Position numbers and translations under genes: made by a program
Assembly: GCA_031362155.1 (NCBI GenBank)
Contig: JANLRZ010000218.1
Coordinates: 25,872 to 89,871, forward strand
Length of the DNA: 64,000 nucleotides
Direction: 5' to 3'
Source of the DNA: JAENVU01 sp031362155
Lineage (GTDB): Bacteria; Actinomycetota; Acidimicrobiia; IMCC26256; JAENVU01
Shown: one piece after another, positions 54,634 to 63,269 of the stretch
How positions within the stretch are numbered: the stretch's first letter is position 1
How the letters are laid out: each line of letters starts with the position of its first letter
The notes under the pieces: model-generated
Seen by the model: the letters and a program-made list of their open reading frames with translations, nothing else
Told to the model about the DNA's origin: nothing
The model's database searches: none

Positions 54634-55953
54634 ATCGCGGTCGGCCGGTGCCGGTGGCATCGTGGCGACCAACGCATACTCCTGCGGGCCGAACAGCACG
54701 TGATTGAGTCGTTCGAGTGCGGTGTTGATCTGTGCGACCCACTCCGGTGCGTCGGGTCCGCCGTCGATCGGCGCGAGGTGATAGCCCTCGGCCGGGGAGT
54801 AGAAGCGGATCTCCACGTCGCGGAATCCCGCGCGCTCGGCCATGAACGTCATGAGCGATGGGTGCAGGGGCCACACGTGGGTCGGGTCGAGGATGTAGGA
54901 GTTCCCGAGCACGATCAGCGAGGCGGGGTTCGGTGTCTCGGCCACGAAAATGCCGCCCGGAGCCAGACGACTCGCCGCCAGTTCGAGCAGTTCGACGAGT
55001 TGGTCGAGGGCGAGATGTTCGACCACGTGGACCGAAATGACGCTGCCGAGCGATGCTGGCGGTTGGGCGCGCAGGTAGGCGAGACCGTCGCCGAGGTGGA
55101 CCGCCCGGCCGTGGCCCTGGGCTTCTTCGACCATTCCGGCATCGGGGTCGACACCGGCGGCCGTGATGCCGCGGTCGGCCAGCGCGGCGACGAGTTCGCC
55201 GCGTCCGCATCCGAAGTCGAGGACGGGCTGGTGATCGCGCAGCAGCGCGTCGTACCGGTCGGCCAACGTCGCCAACACGGTGTCCGAGTCGCCGCGGAAT
55301 CGACGCTCGAACCCGACGTAGTCGAATCCGGAGTCGGGTGGCGTCGCAGCGCCGGCTGATGCGGGCGGCTCAGTACTCGGCGCCGCATTGCTCGGCGGCT
55401 CGGCCGGAGCCGCGGTTCGAGCGGCCCGCAGTTGGCGGTCGAGCGCGTTGACCTGCTCTCGGAGTTCGGCAAACCGTGAGGGCACGCCGGCGAGACCGGC
55501 CGAGGGAGCGATGGCGCGGCCGACGAGATCCAGCGTGGCCTGGAACGCGCCGAGTTCACCCTTCATGAGCTCGAGATTGATCTCGGCGGCATCCAGCCGG
55601 GTGGCCGCGGCACCCGCCGTGAATGCTTGCGCACCTTCGACCCCGAGGCGTATGGCGTCGAGTTCGGCGCGCAGGTGCACAACTTCGACCGCGAGGTCGT
55701 CATACTCGGACCGCATCACATGCCGGAGCCGGGTGGTGACGAGATCGGCGAGTCGGTCGAGGGCGGGCGACACCGCGGGGGTGACGGCGGCCCGGACACT
55801 CGCCTTGAGCCGGGCCTTCCGGCCGGCCGGGGCTTGCGAAACAGGGCCCGGAATCATCTCCGCGGTGATCGGTGTCCCGACCGCAGTGGGCCCAGGCCGC
55901 ACTGCATCCATCAGGCGTTCGCGTCGCTCCGGGGTGAGGTCGGGGTGGCTCAT
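54622..55953 (-). CDS. SAM-dependent methyltransferase with coiled-coil N-terminus
   Basis: This 443-residue protein has a helical N-terminal half with heptad-like Leu/Ala spacing (about 50-190), a Pro/Ala linker and a class I methyltransferase domain from about residue 205 (VLDFGCGRGELVAAL SAM motif, VISVHVVEHLALDQL and PGGIFVAETPNP). The layout resembles WbdD-like methyltransferases that cap polysaccharide chains, though no kinase domain is present. It is read with the two glycosyltransferase-type genes before it, each overlapping by four bases. Confidence 0.85.
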   Translation of the reverse strand: MSHPDLTPERRERLMDAVRPGPTAVGTPITAEMIPGPVSQAPAGRKARLKASVRAAVTPAVSPALDRLADLVTTRLRHVMRSEYDDLAVEVVHLRAELDAIRLGVEGAQAFTAGAAATRLDAAEINLELMKGELGAFQATLDLVGRAIAPSAGLAGVPSRFAELREQVNALDRQLRAARTAAPAEPPSNAAPSTEPPASAGAATPPDSGFDYVGFERRFRGDSDTVLATLADRYDALLRDHQPVLDFGCGRGELVAALADRGITAAGVDPDAGMVEEAQGHGRAVHLGDGLAYLRAQPPASLGSVISVHVVEHLALDQLVELLELAASRLAPGGIFVAETPNPASLIVLGNSYILDPTHVWPLHPSLMTFMAERAGFRDVEIRFYSPAEGYHLAPIDGGPDAPEWVAQINTALERLNHVLFGPQEYALVATMPPAPADRDSAA

Positions 55954-56876
55954 CGGCGCCTTCCGGTCAGGTCGGCCCAGTCGACACCGGGCATCAGTGT
56001 TGCGACGCGACGGATGATTCGGTTCGCGGTCGCCGAGCTCGCGGGAGTCCCCAGCGCGGCGAGTTCGGCGTCGAGTCCCGCCAAGGGTGCGATCGGAAAC
56101 GGCGCGGGTCCGATGCCGAGCTGGTCCAGCAGGGCGATGGCGACCGTCCGGAGATCGAAACGCTCCTCGACCAACGTTCGCCCGCCCCAGCTGAGCGCGG
56201 CGGCCCGGGCGATGTCGTTCGCGAGTGACGTGGCGGCACCGTGGTGATCGTTCGACGGGGTGAGCAGGTGTACGCCGGGCTCCGCTCCGACCCGCTCGGC
56301 CGCGGCCGGACTCGTCACGACCGGGGCGCCGAGGGAGAGCGCGGTGACGAGGCCGGGGCCGGTGATGATGGCGACCGAGCACAGCGCGAGTGCGGTGGCG
56401 TGCAGGTCGGAGTCGAGCGCGGTGGCGCCGTGGCCGTCGAAGGCGACGATCCATGGGTCCGGGAGACCCAATGCCGTCCGCCAACGCTGGCGCACGAACG
56501 GCGACACGCACGGATGGCGTCCCGCGTCCACCGCGTCACGCCGCCACAGGATCGCGTTCGGAATCCGTTCCGCGACCTGGGCATCGCGCACGACGATCGC
56601 GTCGGCGTTGGCGAGGGTGGCATCGGCGAGCGTGGAATCGGTCAGGTTGGTGTCGGTCAGGGCGGGATCGTCGACCACGACGGCGACGGGTATCGCCGAC
56701 CGCAGTGCCGCGGCCAACCGCGGAGCTCGGGGCGATACCGCCAGGTACGCGTCGGGGAGTGGCGTCTCGGGGTGCGGGGCGAGGGGTCGGGACCAGGCCC
56801 GGAGGGCGACGACGAGGTCGGTGATCCACGACGTCTCCGCGTGGTCGGCGAGCAGTTCGACGCGCGGCAGGCTCAC
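55950..56876 (-). CDS. Glycosyltransferase-like protein, function uncertain
   Basis: This 308-residue protein looks like a GT-B fold with a weak N-terminal half: VSLPRVELLADHAETSWITDLVV... gives strands and helices but no clear donor site. The later part GPGLVTALSLGAPVVTSP matches the loop of GT4 enzymes that usually carries the conserved Glu and E(A/S)xxxG, here Thr/Ala. It may be an inactive or divergent glycosyltransferase. GTG 56876 overlaps the upstream GT4 gene by four bases. Confidence 0.65.
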   Translation of the reverse strand: MSLPRVELLADHAETSWITDLVVALRAWSRPLAPHPETPLPDAYLAVSPRAPRLAAALRSAIPVAVVVDDPALTDTNLTDSTLADATLANADAIVVRDAQVAERIPNAILWRRDAVDAGRHPCVSPFVRQRWRTALGLPDPWIVAFDGHGATALDSDLHATALALCSVAIITGPGLVTALSLGAPVVTSPAAAERVGAEPGVHLLTPSNDHHGAATSLANDIARAAALSWGGRTLVEERFDLRTVAIALLDQLGIGPAPFPIAPLAGLDAELAALGTPASSATANRIIRRVATLMPGVDWADLTGRRR

Positions 56877-57886
56877 GGTGCGATCAGCTTCGCCACGACC
56901 GGTTCCCACTCCAGGTCGGCGACGAGTTCCTGGCCCGCGCGGCCCAGCTTGGCGGCGAAGTCGGGGTCGGCAGCGAGCCGATCGATCGCGGCACCGATGG
57001 CCACCGGGGAACCGTCGGTCACAATCCCGTTGACGCCGTCTTCGACCCACTCGAGGACACCACCCGAATCGGCCGCGGTGATGACGGGCTTCCCCGCGCG
57101 GAAGGCTTGGAGCGTGACGTATCCGTAGTCCTCGTCGTAGGGGGCGTAGACCACGGCGAGCGCAGTGGCGAAGTGCTCGACCAGTGCATCGTCGGGCACG
57201 AACCCCAGCAGGTTCAGGCGGTGGCCAACTCCCAAGGAGTCGGCTCGATCGCGCAGCTCATCGGCGAGTGATCCGCGTCCGGCGATGGCCATGGCGGTGT
57301 CGGACTCGGTATGGGCCAGCGCCTCGACGAGGAGCCCTGGCCGCTTGTTGCCCTCGAGGCGCAGCGCACTGAAGATCGTCGTTCCCGACGGGCCGGCGTG
57401 GAGCGCGTCCCACAGCGGCGCCGGGTGGGGCAGCGGTTCCGACGCGAGTCCATTGAACCGGGCGAGCCGGCTGCTCACGACCTCCGAGATCGTGAAGATG
57501 CGTCGCGCCTCCGAGAGCGCGCGGGTGTCCCATTCGGTCAGGAGGCGTGCCAGCTCGAGTGATTCGTCGTCGAGTCCGAAGTCGGACCATTGCCCGCCGG
57601 CACCGTCGTAGGCGGAACGATGCTGGTGGGCGAGCCAGACCACCTTGTTCGGGTGCTGGACGAAGTAGGACGGGAAGTTGATCGCGATGACCAGATCGGC
57701 GTCGATCGGAACCATGCGCCAGGCCATTGCGGCTTCGAAGATGCGCTCGCGGTCCCACACGGTGGGGATCTGCACGACCTCGGCGCGGTGCCCGGCGGCC
57801 CGGGCCGCCTCGGCCAGATTGTCCATCAGCGCTTCGGCGCCGCCGCGCATGAACGGGACCTGAGCGCCACACACGACGATGTCCAT
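56873..57886 (-). CDS. Glycosyltransferase family 4
   Basis: This 337-residue GT-B enzyme has a Gly-rich N-terminal loop (PFMRGGAEALMDNLAEA), the C-terminal donor site with SALRLEGNKRPGLLVEAL and YAPYDEDYGYVTLQAFRAGKPVITAADSGG (E replaced by Y/Q within the EX7E region), typical of GT4. It probably adds a sugar to a lipid-linked oligosaccharide. ATG 57886 begins at the first strand. It is divergent from the next glycosyltransferase across 75 bases. Confidence 0.9.
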   Translation of the reverse strand: MDIVVCGAQVPFMRGGAEALMDNLAEAARAAGHRAEVVQIPTVWDRERIFEAAMAWRMVPIDADLVIAINFPSYFVQHPNKVVWLAHQHRSAYDGAGGQWSDFGLDDESLELARLLTEWDTRALSEARRIFTISEVVSSRLARFNGLASEPLPHPAPLWDALHAGPSGTTIFSALRLEGNKRPGLLVEALAHTESDTAMAIAGRGSLADELRDRADSLGVGHRLNLLGFVPDDALVEHFATALAVVYAPYDEDYGYVTLQAFRAGKPVITAADSGGVLEWVEDGVNGIVTDGSPVAIGAAIDRLAADPDFAAKLGRAGQELVADLEWEPVVAKLIAP

Positions 57887-57961
57887 CGGGGGATGGTATC
57901 GCCGGGCGGCGAGCGCCCAGAGAGCCAGGTTCTCCCGGTGAACGCCAGTAGTCTCGACCCG

Positions 57962-59158
57962 GTGGAACGCAAGGGTCGATTGGGTTTTGTGCCGGCGCGC
58001 TATGGCGATGGCGTGGTCGGCGGTGCGGAAGCCGTCCTCCGGGAGATGGCCCACGGCCTGGCCGCCCGGGGGTGGGATGTCGACATTCTCACCACGTGCG
58101 CGCGGGATCACTTCACCTGGGCCAACGAGTTCGATCCGGGCGTCGAAGTCACCTCCGACGGTGTGACACTCCGACGGTTCCGGACCGTCATCTCCACGCC
58201 GCGGGCCGAACGCGCGAGTCTCAACGCCGCGATCTCGGCTGGCGCGCATCTCCGGCTCGGTGATCAAGAGCGCTGGATGAACGACGACGTCCGGCTCCCG
58301 GAGTTGTTCCACTACCTCGTCGACGAGGCGGCTTCCTACCGAGCGTTGGTCTTCGCCCCGTACTTGTTCTGGCCGGCGTTCGCCTGTGGGCAGGTCGCAC
58401 CGGACCGCACGATCCTCATGCCGTGCTTGCACGACGAGCCGGAGGCCTACCTCGATATCTTCCATCCGGTCTTCTCCGGCTCACGAGGCTTGTGGTTCTT
58501 GTCGGATCCCGAGCGGGACCTCGCCGAGGCGATCCATCCTCGGTTGACCGATTTCGAGGTCATCGGATCCGGACTCGACGTTCCCGAGCAGTACGACCCG
58601 GAGGGATTCCGGGCCCGGTTCGGGATCGACGGACCTTTCGTCATGTACGCCGGTCGACGAGAAGGCGGCAAGAACTGGGAACGGACGCTCGACGCGTTCG
58701 CTCGAGCGGTGCTGAACGCCGACCTTCCGTTGCAGTTCGTCACCATGGGCCATGGTGTCGTTGATCCGCCGCCGGCGATCGCCGATCGGGTCATCGATCT
58801 CGGGTACGTGAGCGAGCAGGACCGAAACGACGCCTTTGCCGCCGCGTCCGCGTACATCCAACCCTCGGGGTTCGAGAGCTTCTCTCGGACGATCATGGAA
58901 TCGTGGTTGGCGGGAACGTTGGTGCTCGCCACGGGCGCGGGTGCCGTGAACCGCTGGCACTGTGAGCGATCGGGTGCCGGTCTCATCTACAACGACGACG
59001 ACGAGTTCGAGGAGTGTTTGCGATTCGTGGTGGAAGCGCCCGACGAGGCCGCCGCCATCGCCGCAGCCGGTCGGGACTACGTCCTCGAGCACTACACGTG
59101 GCCCCGGGTTCTGGATGCGGCCGAGGCAACCCTCGAGGCCTGGCTGCCGTGGAGCTGA
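57962..59158 (+). CDS. Glycosyltransferase family 4
   Basis: This 398-residue GT-B protein has the N-terminal GDGVVGGAEAVLREMAHGLAARGW loop and the C-terminal MYAGRREGGKNWERTL donor site with QPSGFESFSRTIMESWLAGTLVLATGAG (EX7E) of GT4. GTG 57962 was chosen, as the frame upstream lies in the divergent gene. It is followed by another GT4 gene after one base, so the two are one operon. Confidence 0.92.
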   Translation: MERKGRLGFVPARYGDGVVGGAEAVLREMAHGLAARGWDVDILTTCARDHFTWANEFDPGVEVTSDGVTLRRFRTVISTPRAERASLNAAISAGAHLRLGDQERWMNDDVRLPELFHYLVDEAASYRALVFAPYLFWPAFACGQVAPDRTILMPCLHDEPEAYLDIFHPVFSGSRGLWFLSDPERDLAEAIHPRLTDFEVIGSGLDVPEQYDPEGFRARFGIDGPFVMYAGRREGGKNWERTLDAFARAVLNADLPLQFVTMGHGVVDPPPAIADRVIDLGYVSEQDRNDAFAAASAYIQPSGFESFSRTIMESWLAGTLVLATGAGAVNRWHCERSGAGLIYNDDDEFEECLRFVVEAPDEAAAIAAAGRDYVLEHYTWPRVLDAAEATLEAWLPWS

Positions 59159-59159
59159 C

Positions 59160-60527
59160 ATGAGAATCTTGATGGTCAGCCCGTATCCGCCGGCGCGCGA
59201 TGGCATCGCCAACTACGCCATTCAGGAGGTCAAGCGGCTCCGTGCCGAGGGGAACGACGTCGAAGTGCTGTCGCCCGGACCGTCGGCCGCGCATCACCAC
59301 CTCGACTTGCAGGGCGTGCGCGGTGCCGTGGCCCTGGGGCGTCGAGCGCGCGGGTATGACCGTCTGATCGTGCAGTACCACCCGGCGATCTTCCTGCCGC
59401 CGAACCCCACCCCGTCGCAGCGGACGAAGGTGTATCTCGCGTTGGCCGGTGCATTCCGGGCCGCGGGTCATGTGGAAGTCCGGGTGCACGAGTTTCCCCA
59501 CGCCGGGACCGAAACCGCCAGCGAGCGGTTCGCGGCCCGCCAGATGTGGGCCGCGGTCGATCTCATCTCGATGCACACCGAACAAGAGCGGTCGGAGTTC
59601 GCGGCCGCGTTCGGCATCGCGCCGAAGCGGGTGCAGCTCGCGGTACACGGTGAGCACTTCGAGCGGCGTACGAGTCTCGATCGGGGCGCCGCACGCGAGC
59701 GGTTAGGTCTTCCCGTCGAAGGATTCATGTTCCTCTCGATCGGCTTCGTGCAGCCCCACAAGGGCTTCGACCGCGCGGTGCGTGCCTTTGCCGGCCTCGG
59801 CGAGCACGGATGCCGGCTTGATGTGGTGGGCTCCATCAGGGTCGAAGACACCGAGTACGTCGCCTACGTCGACGAGTTGCGAGCACTGGTCGACGCGACC
59901 GATGGCGCGCATCTCCACGAGAGCTACGTATCCGACGCCGAGTTCGACATCTGGATCGTGGCCGCCGACGCGGTCGTTCTGCCGTACCGACTGATCTGGT
60001 CGTCGGGCGTCGGCGAGCGCGCGGAGATGTACCAACGCCAGGTGATCGCGTCCCGAATTGGCGGGCTGGGGGATCAGCTGTCCGAACACGCGATCCTCGT
60101 CGACGACGATGCCGCGCTCGCAGCTGCGATGCGATCGGTCGCGGGACTCGACTCCGGGGCACGCCAGACCGGGGGGTGGCCCACGACGGGTCGTGCCGCG
60201 GTGATGGCCGAGATCCAGGCTCGGGCCGCCCGGCGCCGACCGACCTACTCCGGTGCGGCGGGCACGCCCGTGAAGGCCGCCCGATCCAACACCGCGCAGA
60301 CCGCGCCGCTGCGGCGCTTGACGCCGCTGAACCTGCCCGAGGCGCGCTCGGCGCGCCCCGGTGCGTCGTCCATGAAACGGGTGGTCAAGCGCTTGACGGC
60401 CTGGCAGATCGATCCGATCATCGGCCAGCTGAACCGCTTGCAACAGGCCACCATCGAAGCCGTGGCGGAGATTTCGGTCGACGCGGGAGAGCCCGACCAG
60501 CCCGACCGGCCTTCTCGGCGCGTCTGA
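59160..60527 (+). CDS. Glycosyltransferase family 4
   Basis: This 455-residue protein has the N-terminal SPYPPARDGIANYAIQEVKRL loop, a central HGEHFERR and the donor domain (SIGFVQPHKGFDRAVRAF, then ADAVVLPYRLIWSSGVGERAEMYQRQVIASRIGG) of GT4. The last 100 residues are a low-complexity, Arg/Ala/Pro-rich and then helical tail not found in standard members. ATG 59160 lies one base after the previous stop. Confidence 0.9.
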   Translation: MRILMVSPYPPARDGIANYAIQEVKRLRAEGNDVEVLSPGPSAAHHHLDLQGVRGAVALGRRARGYDRLIVQYHPAIFLPPNPTPSQRTKVYLALAGAFRAAGHVEVRVHEFPHAGTETASERFAARQMWAAVDLISMHTEQERSEFAAAFGIAPKRVQLAVHGEHFERRTSLDRGAARERLGLPVEGFMFLSIGFVQPHKGFDRAVRAFAGLGEHGCRLDVVGSIRVEDTEYVAYVDELRALVDATDGAHLHESYVSDAEFDIWIVAADAVVLPYRLIWSSGVGERAEMYQRQVIASRIGGLGDQLSEHAILVDDDAALAAAMRSVAGLDSGARQTGGWPTTGRAAVMAEIQARAARRRPTYSGAAGTPVKAARSNTAQTAPLRRLTPLNLPEARSARPGASSMKRVVKRLTAWQIDPIIGQLNRLQQATIEAVAEISVDAGEPDQPDRPSRRV

Positions 60528-60620
60528 GCCCGGTCGATTCTCGGACGGGGCCGTTCAGGTCTCGCCGGGCTGGTGTCGATACGAGAGCTGAGTGCTTTCG
60601 ATTCGACGACGGAGGATTCG

Positions 60621-63155
60621 GTGACGAGGCGATTGACGCGACTGGGCTCGGTCGTCGCGGCCTCGATCGTCGCGCTGTCGAGCCTGGTTGCGAGCGGGGT
60701 CCTGGATGCGCAGCCCGCTGGCGCGGCGGTCTCGCTGATCCCCGTCGGTCGGAACGCCACGACCTATGGCGGGTTCTTCTCCAAGCTCGGTACGTCCGCC
60801 GCCTTCTCGTCGCCGGCCGTAGGCAATGTCATCGGTTCGTCCACGCCGGAGATCGTCAGCGCCGGCATGGACGGCTGTATCCGGGTGATGACGCTGCAGG
60901 GGGTCACGATCTCCGGCTGCATTTCGATCGGCGCGAATGGGATCCAGAGTTCGCCGGCCTTGGTCGACTGGAACGGCGACGGCTGGCTGGACATCGTGGT
61001 CAGCGGCGTCGCCGGCGGCGTGTTCGGGTTTCGGGGCGACGGCGTTCCTCTGTTCCATTTCGCGACGGCCGGTGGCGTTTTCGCAACGCCGGCCGTAGGC
61101 GACATCGACGGTGACGGTCTTCCGGACCTCGCGATCGCGACCTGGGGCCAAGAGGTCGCGGCGTACCGTCACGATGGCGTCAAACTCTTCGCCCGCTTCA
61201 TCTACGACACCTCGTGGTCGAGCCCGGCGCTGGCGGACCTCGACGAAGACGGCAAGCTCGATGTCATCGTCGGTGCCGACATGGACCGCGGCAACGGCGC
61301 CATCGGATTGCCGAACATCCCTGCCGCTGGGGGATACCTCTGGGCGTTCCGGCGGGACGGGGTGAACTTGGCGGGATTCCCGCGGCTCTTGTCGGACCAG
61401 GTGATCTGGTCGAGCCCATCGGTGGTCGACCTCAACCAGGATGGCCACCTCGACATCGTGGTCGGCACCGGGGAGAACTGGGCCGGACTCGGTCGGCAAC
61501 TCTTCGCGGTGGATCGGTTCGGCTACGCGTTGCCCGGCTGGCCCGTCGGAATGCCCGGCGCCACGATGGGTACCCCCGCGGTCGCCGATCTCGACGGCGA
61601 CGGCCGACTCGATGTGGCCCAACAGTCTTCGGACGGACAGATCTCGTACATCTCGAGTACCGGCACAGTGTGGAAACGCTGGTGCAACCGGTCCTACGGA
61701 CCCTGTGCTCCGTTGAACTTCGATGGTGGACCGTCGATCGGTGACGTCAACGGGGACGGCGTCCAGGATGTCGTGACTGCCACCGAATCGGATCTCGCGG
61801 TGTTCAACGGGGCGACGGGGGCCAAGGAGGCCCAGGTCGGCCTGCTCAACACGTGGCTGCCCGGCTCGCACCCGACGATTGCCCAGTGGGGCGGCGACAC
61901 CTACATCATCGTCAGCGCAACCACTGATGCCAACCCCGACGGCTCGCCGGGTACCGGCGACCAACACGTGATCTCCATCTACCGAACCGGAGTCGGGTCG
62001 GGCGCGCTGGCCTGGCCGACGTTCAAGAACAACGTCAAGCGAACCGGCACCTACGACGACCCGGTTGCTCCGACGATCTCGGGCGCGGTCACGGTCGCGC
62101 CCGCCGGAACCACCAGCATCCGAATCGACGCATCCGCAGCTGACGCCGGGACCGGTGTCGCCGGCATCGACATCGACGTACGCCAGGACTCCGACGTCTG
62201 GGTCCCGTACGTGAAGCGCAATGGGCCCGCGGGGAACCCAGGCCAGACCGTGTCGCAATCGCACACCCTGTTCGGACTGGGCGGGCACACGTACGCGGTG
62301 CGTGCGCGCGCGTGGGATCGGGCCGGGAACGGATCGCCATGGAACACCCTCGGCTCGGTGTCGATCGCGCCGTCGGCCACGCGGGTCCAGCCGTTCCGTG
62401 CGGCCTACACGACCTCGTCCGCCGGGGTGGTCGGTTCCGTGTCGAGTCCGCCGGTGGCGTGGGCGCCGATCCCCGGCGGACTGGTGCGGGGCGTTGCCGC
62501 CGCCCCGGAGGGAGGTGGGTACACCCTCGACGCATGGGGAGGCCTGCACCCGTTTGGCGGTGCTCCGCCGGTACGAGCGACTGGCTACTGGCGAGGTTGG
62601 GACATCACCCGCGGGATTGCGCTCGACCCGAGTGGTGCCGGCGGTTTGGTGGTCGATGCCTTTGGGGGGCTGCACCCATTCGGCGCCCAGCAACGACCGT
62701 CGTCGTTTTCGGGCTACTGGCCGGGCCGCGATCTGGTGCGGGGCATCGCGCTCACACCCGACTCGACCCTCATCTCGCCGAAGGGGTACGTCGTGGACGC
62801 GTTCGGTGGAATCCATCGATTCGGTGGCGCGCCGACGGTGAAGGGCTCGGGGTACTGGCTGGGTTGGGACATCGTGAAGGGAATCGCCACCGACCCCGCC
62901 GGTGTGGGTGGGTACGTGCTGGACGGGTACGGAGGAGTCCATCCCTTTGGCGGTGCTCCGGCCCGATCGATCGGGCGTTCGTGGGCGGGGCGTGACGTCG
63001 CCGGCGGTGTCGCGCTCATCGGCGGCGGGGCACCCGGACGCGGCTACGTGCTCGACGGCATCGGCCAGGTGTTCCCCTTCGGGGGCGCGCCGAACGTGCA
63101 GACGTTGCTGCGCTGGCCGGTAATGGGTTCCCGAGGCCTCGCGATCGCTCCGTAG
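60621..63155 (+). CDS. Secreted VCBS/FG-GAP propeller protein with HPFGG repeats
   Basis: This 844-residue exported protein starts at GTG 60621 with GGAGG five bases ahead, followed by a signal peptide (about 1-36). About residues 50-450 contain seven-bladed FG-GAP/VCBS repeats with DxDGDGxxD calcium loops (DWNGDGWLD, DIDGDGLPD, DLDEDGKLD, DLNQDGHLD, DLDGDGRLD, DVNGDGVQD). A fibronectin-like spacer (about 480-590) is followed by five repeats of about 42 residues with GYVLDGYGGVHPFGGAP-type cores, ending at the C-terminus. The repeat is characteristic of actinobacterial secreted proteins of unknown role. Position between glycosyltransferases and an ABC exporter suggests a surface function. Confidence 0.88.
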   Translation: MTRRLTRLGSVVAASIVALSSLVASGVLDAQPAGAAVSLIPVGRNATTYGGFFSKLGTSAAFSSPAVGNVIGSSTPEIVSAGMDGCIRVMTLQGVTISGCISIGANGIQSSPALVDWNGDGWLDIVVSGVAGGVFGFRGDGVPLFHFATAGGVFATPAVGDIDGDGLPDLAIATWGQEVAAYRHDGVKLFARFIYDTSWSSPALADLDEDGKLDVIVGADMDRGNGAIGLPNIPAAGGYLWAFRRDGVNLAGFPRLLSDQVIWSSPSVVDLNQDGHLDIVVGTGENWAGLGRQLFAVDRFGYALPGWPVGMPGATMGTPAVADLDGDGRLDVAQQSSDGQISYISSTGTVWKRWCNRSYGPCAPLNFDGGPSIGDVNGDGVQDVVTATESDLAVFNGATGAKEAQVGLLNTWLPGSHPTIAQWGGDTYIIVSATTDANPDGSPGTGDQHVISIYRTGVGSGALAWPTFKNNVKRTGTYDDPVAPTISGAVTVAPAGTTSIRIDASAADAGTGVAGIDIDVRQDSDVWVPYVKRNGPAGNPGQTVSQSHTLFGLGGHTYAVRARAWDRAGNGSPWNTLGSVSIAPSATRVQPFRAAYTTSSAGVVGSVSSPPVAWAPIPGGLVRGVAAAPEGGGYTLDAWGGLHPFGGAPPVRATGYWRGWDITRGIALDPSGAGGLVVDAFGGLHPFGAQQRPSSFSGYWPGRDLVRGIALTPDSTLISPKGYVVDAFGGIHRFGGAPTVKGSGYWLGWDIVKGIATDPAGVGGYVLDGYGGVHPFGGAPARSIGRSWAGRDVAGGVALIGGGAPGRGYVLDGIGQVFPFGGAPNVQTLLRWPVMGSRGLAIAP

Positions 63156-63269
63156 CGACCCGGCCGGGCCTGCCGCGCCCGAAAGATCGGACGTGTTCCC
63201 GGGTCGAGAGTGTCGTCTCGGTAGACTCCGAAAGCTGATTCCGCACTCCTGCGGAGCGACGCATTCATT

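Noticed and set aside
60555..62942. A 795-codon minus-strand open frame
   Set aside because: It is antisense to the VCBS-repeat gene, and its own Asp/Arg/His-rich product only mirrors the repeated calcium loops.
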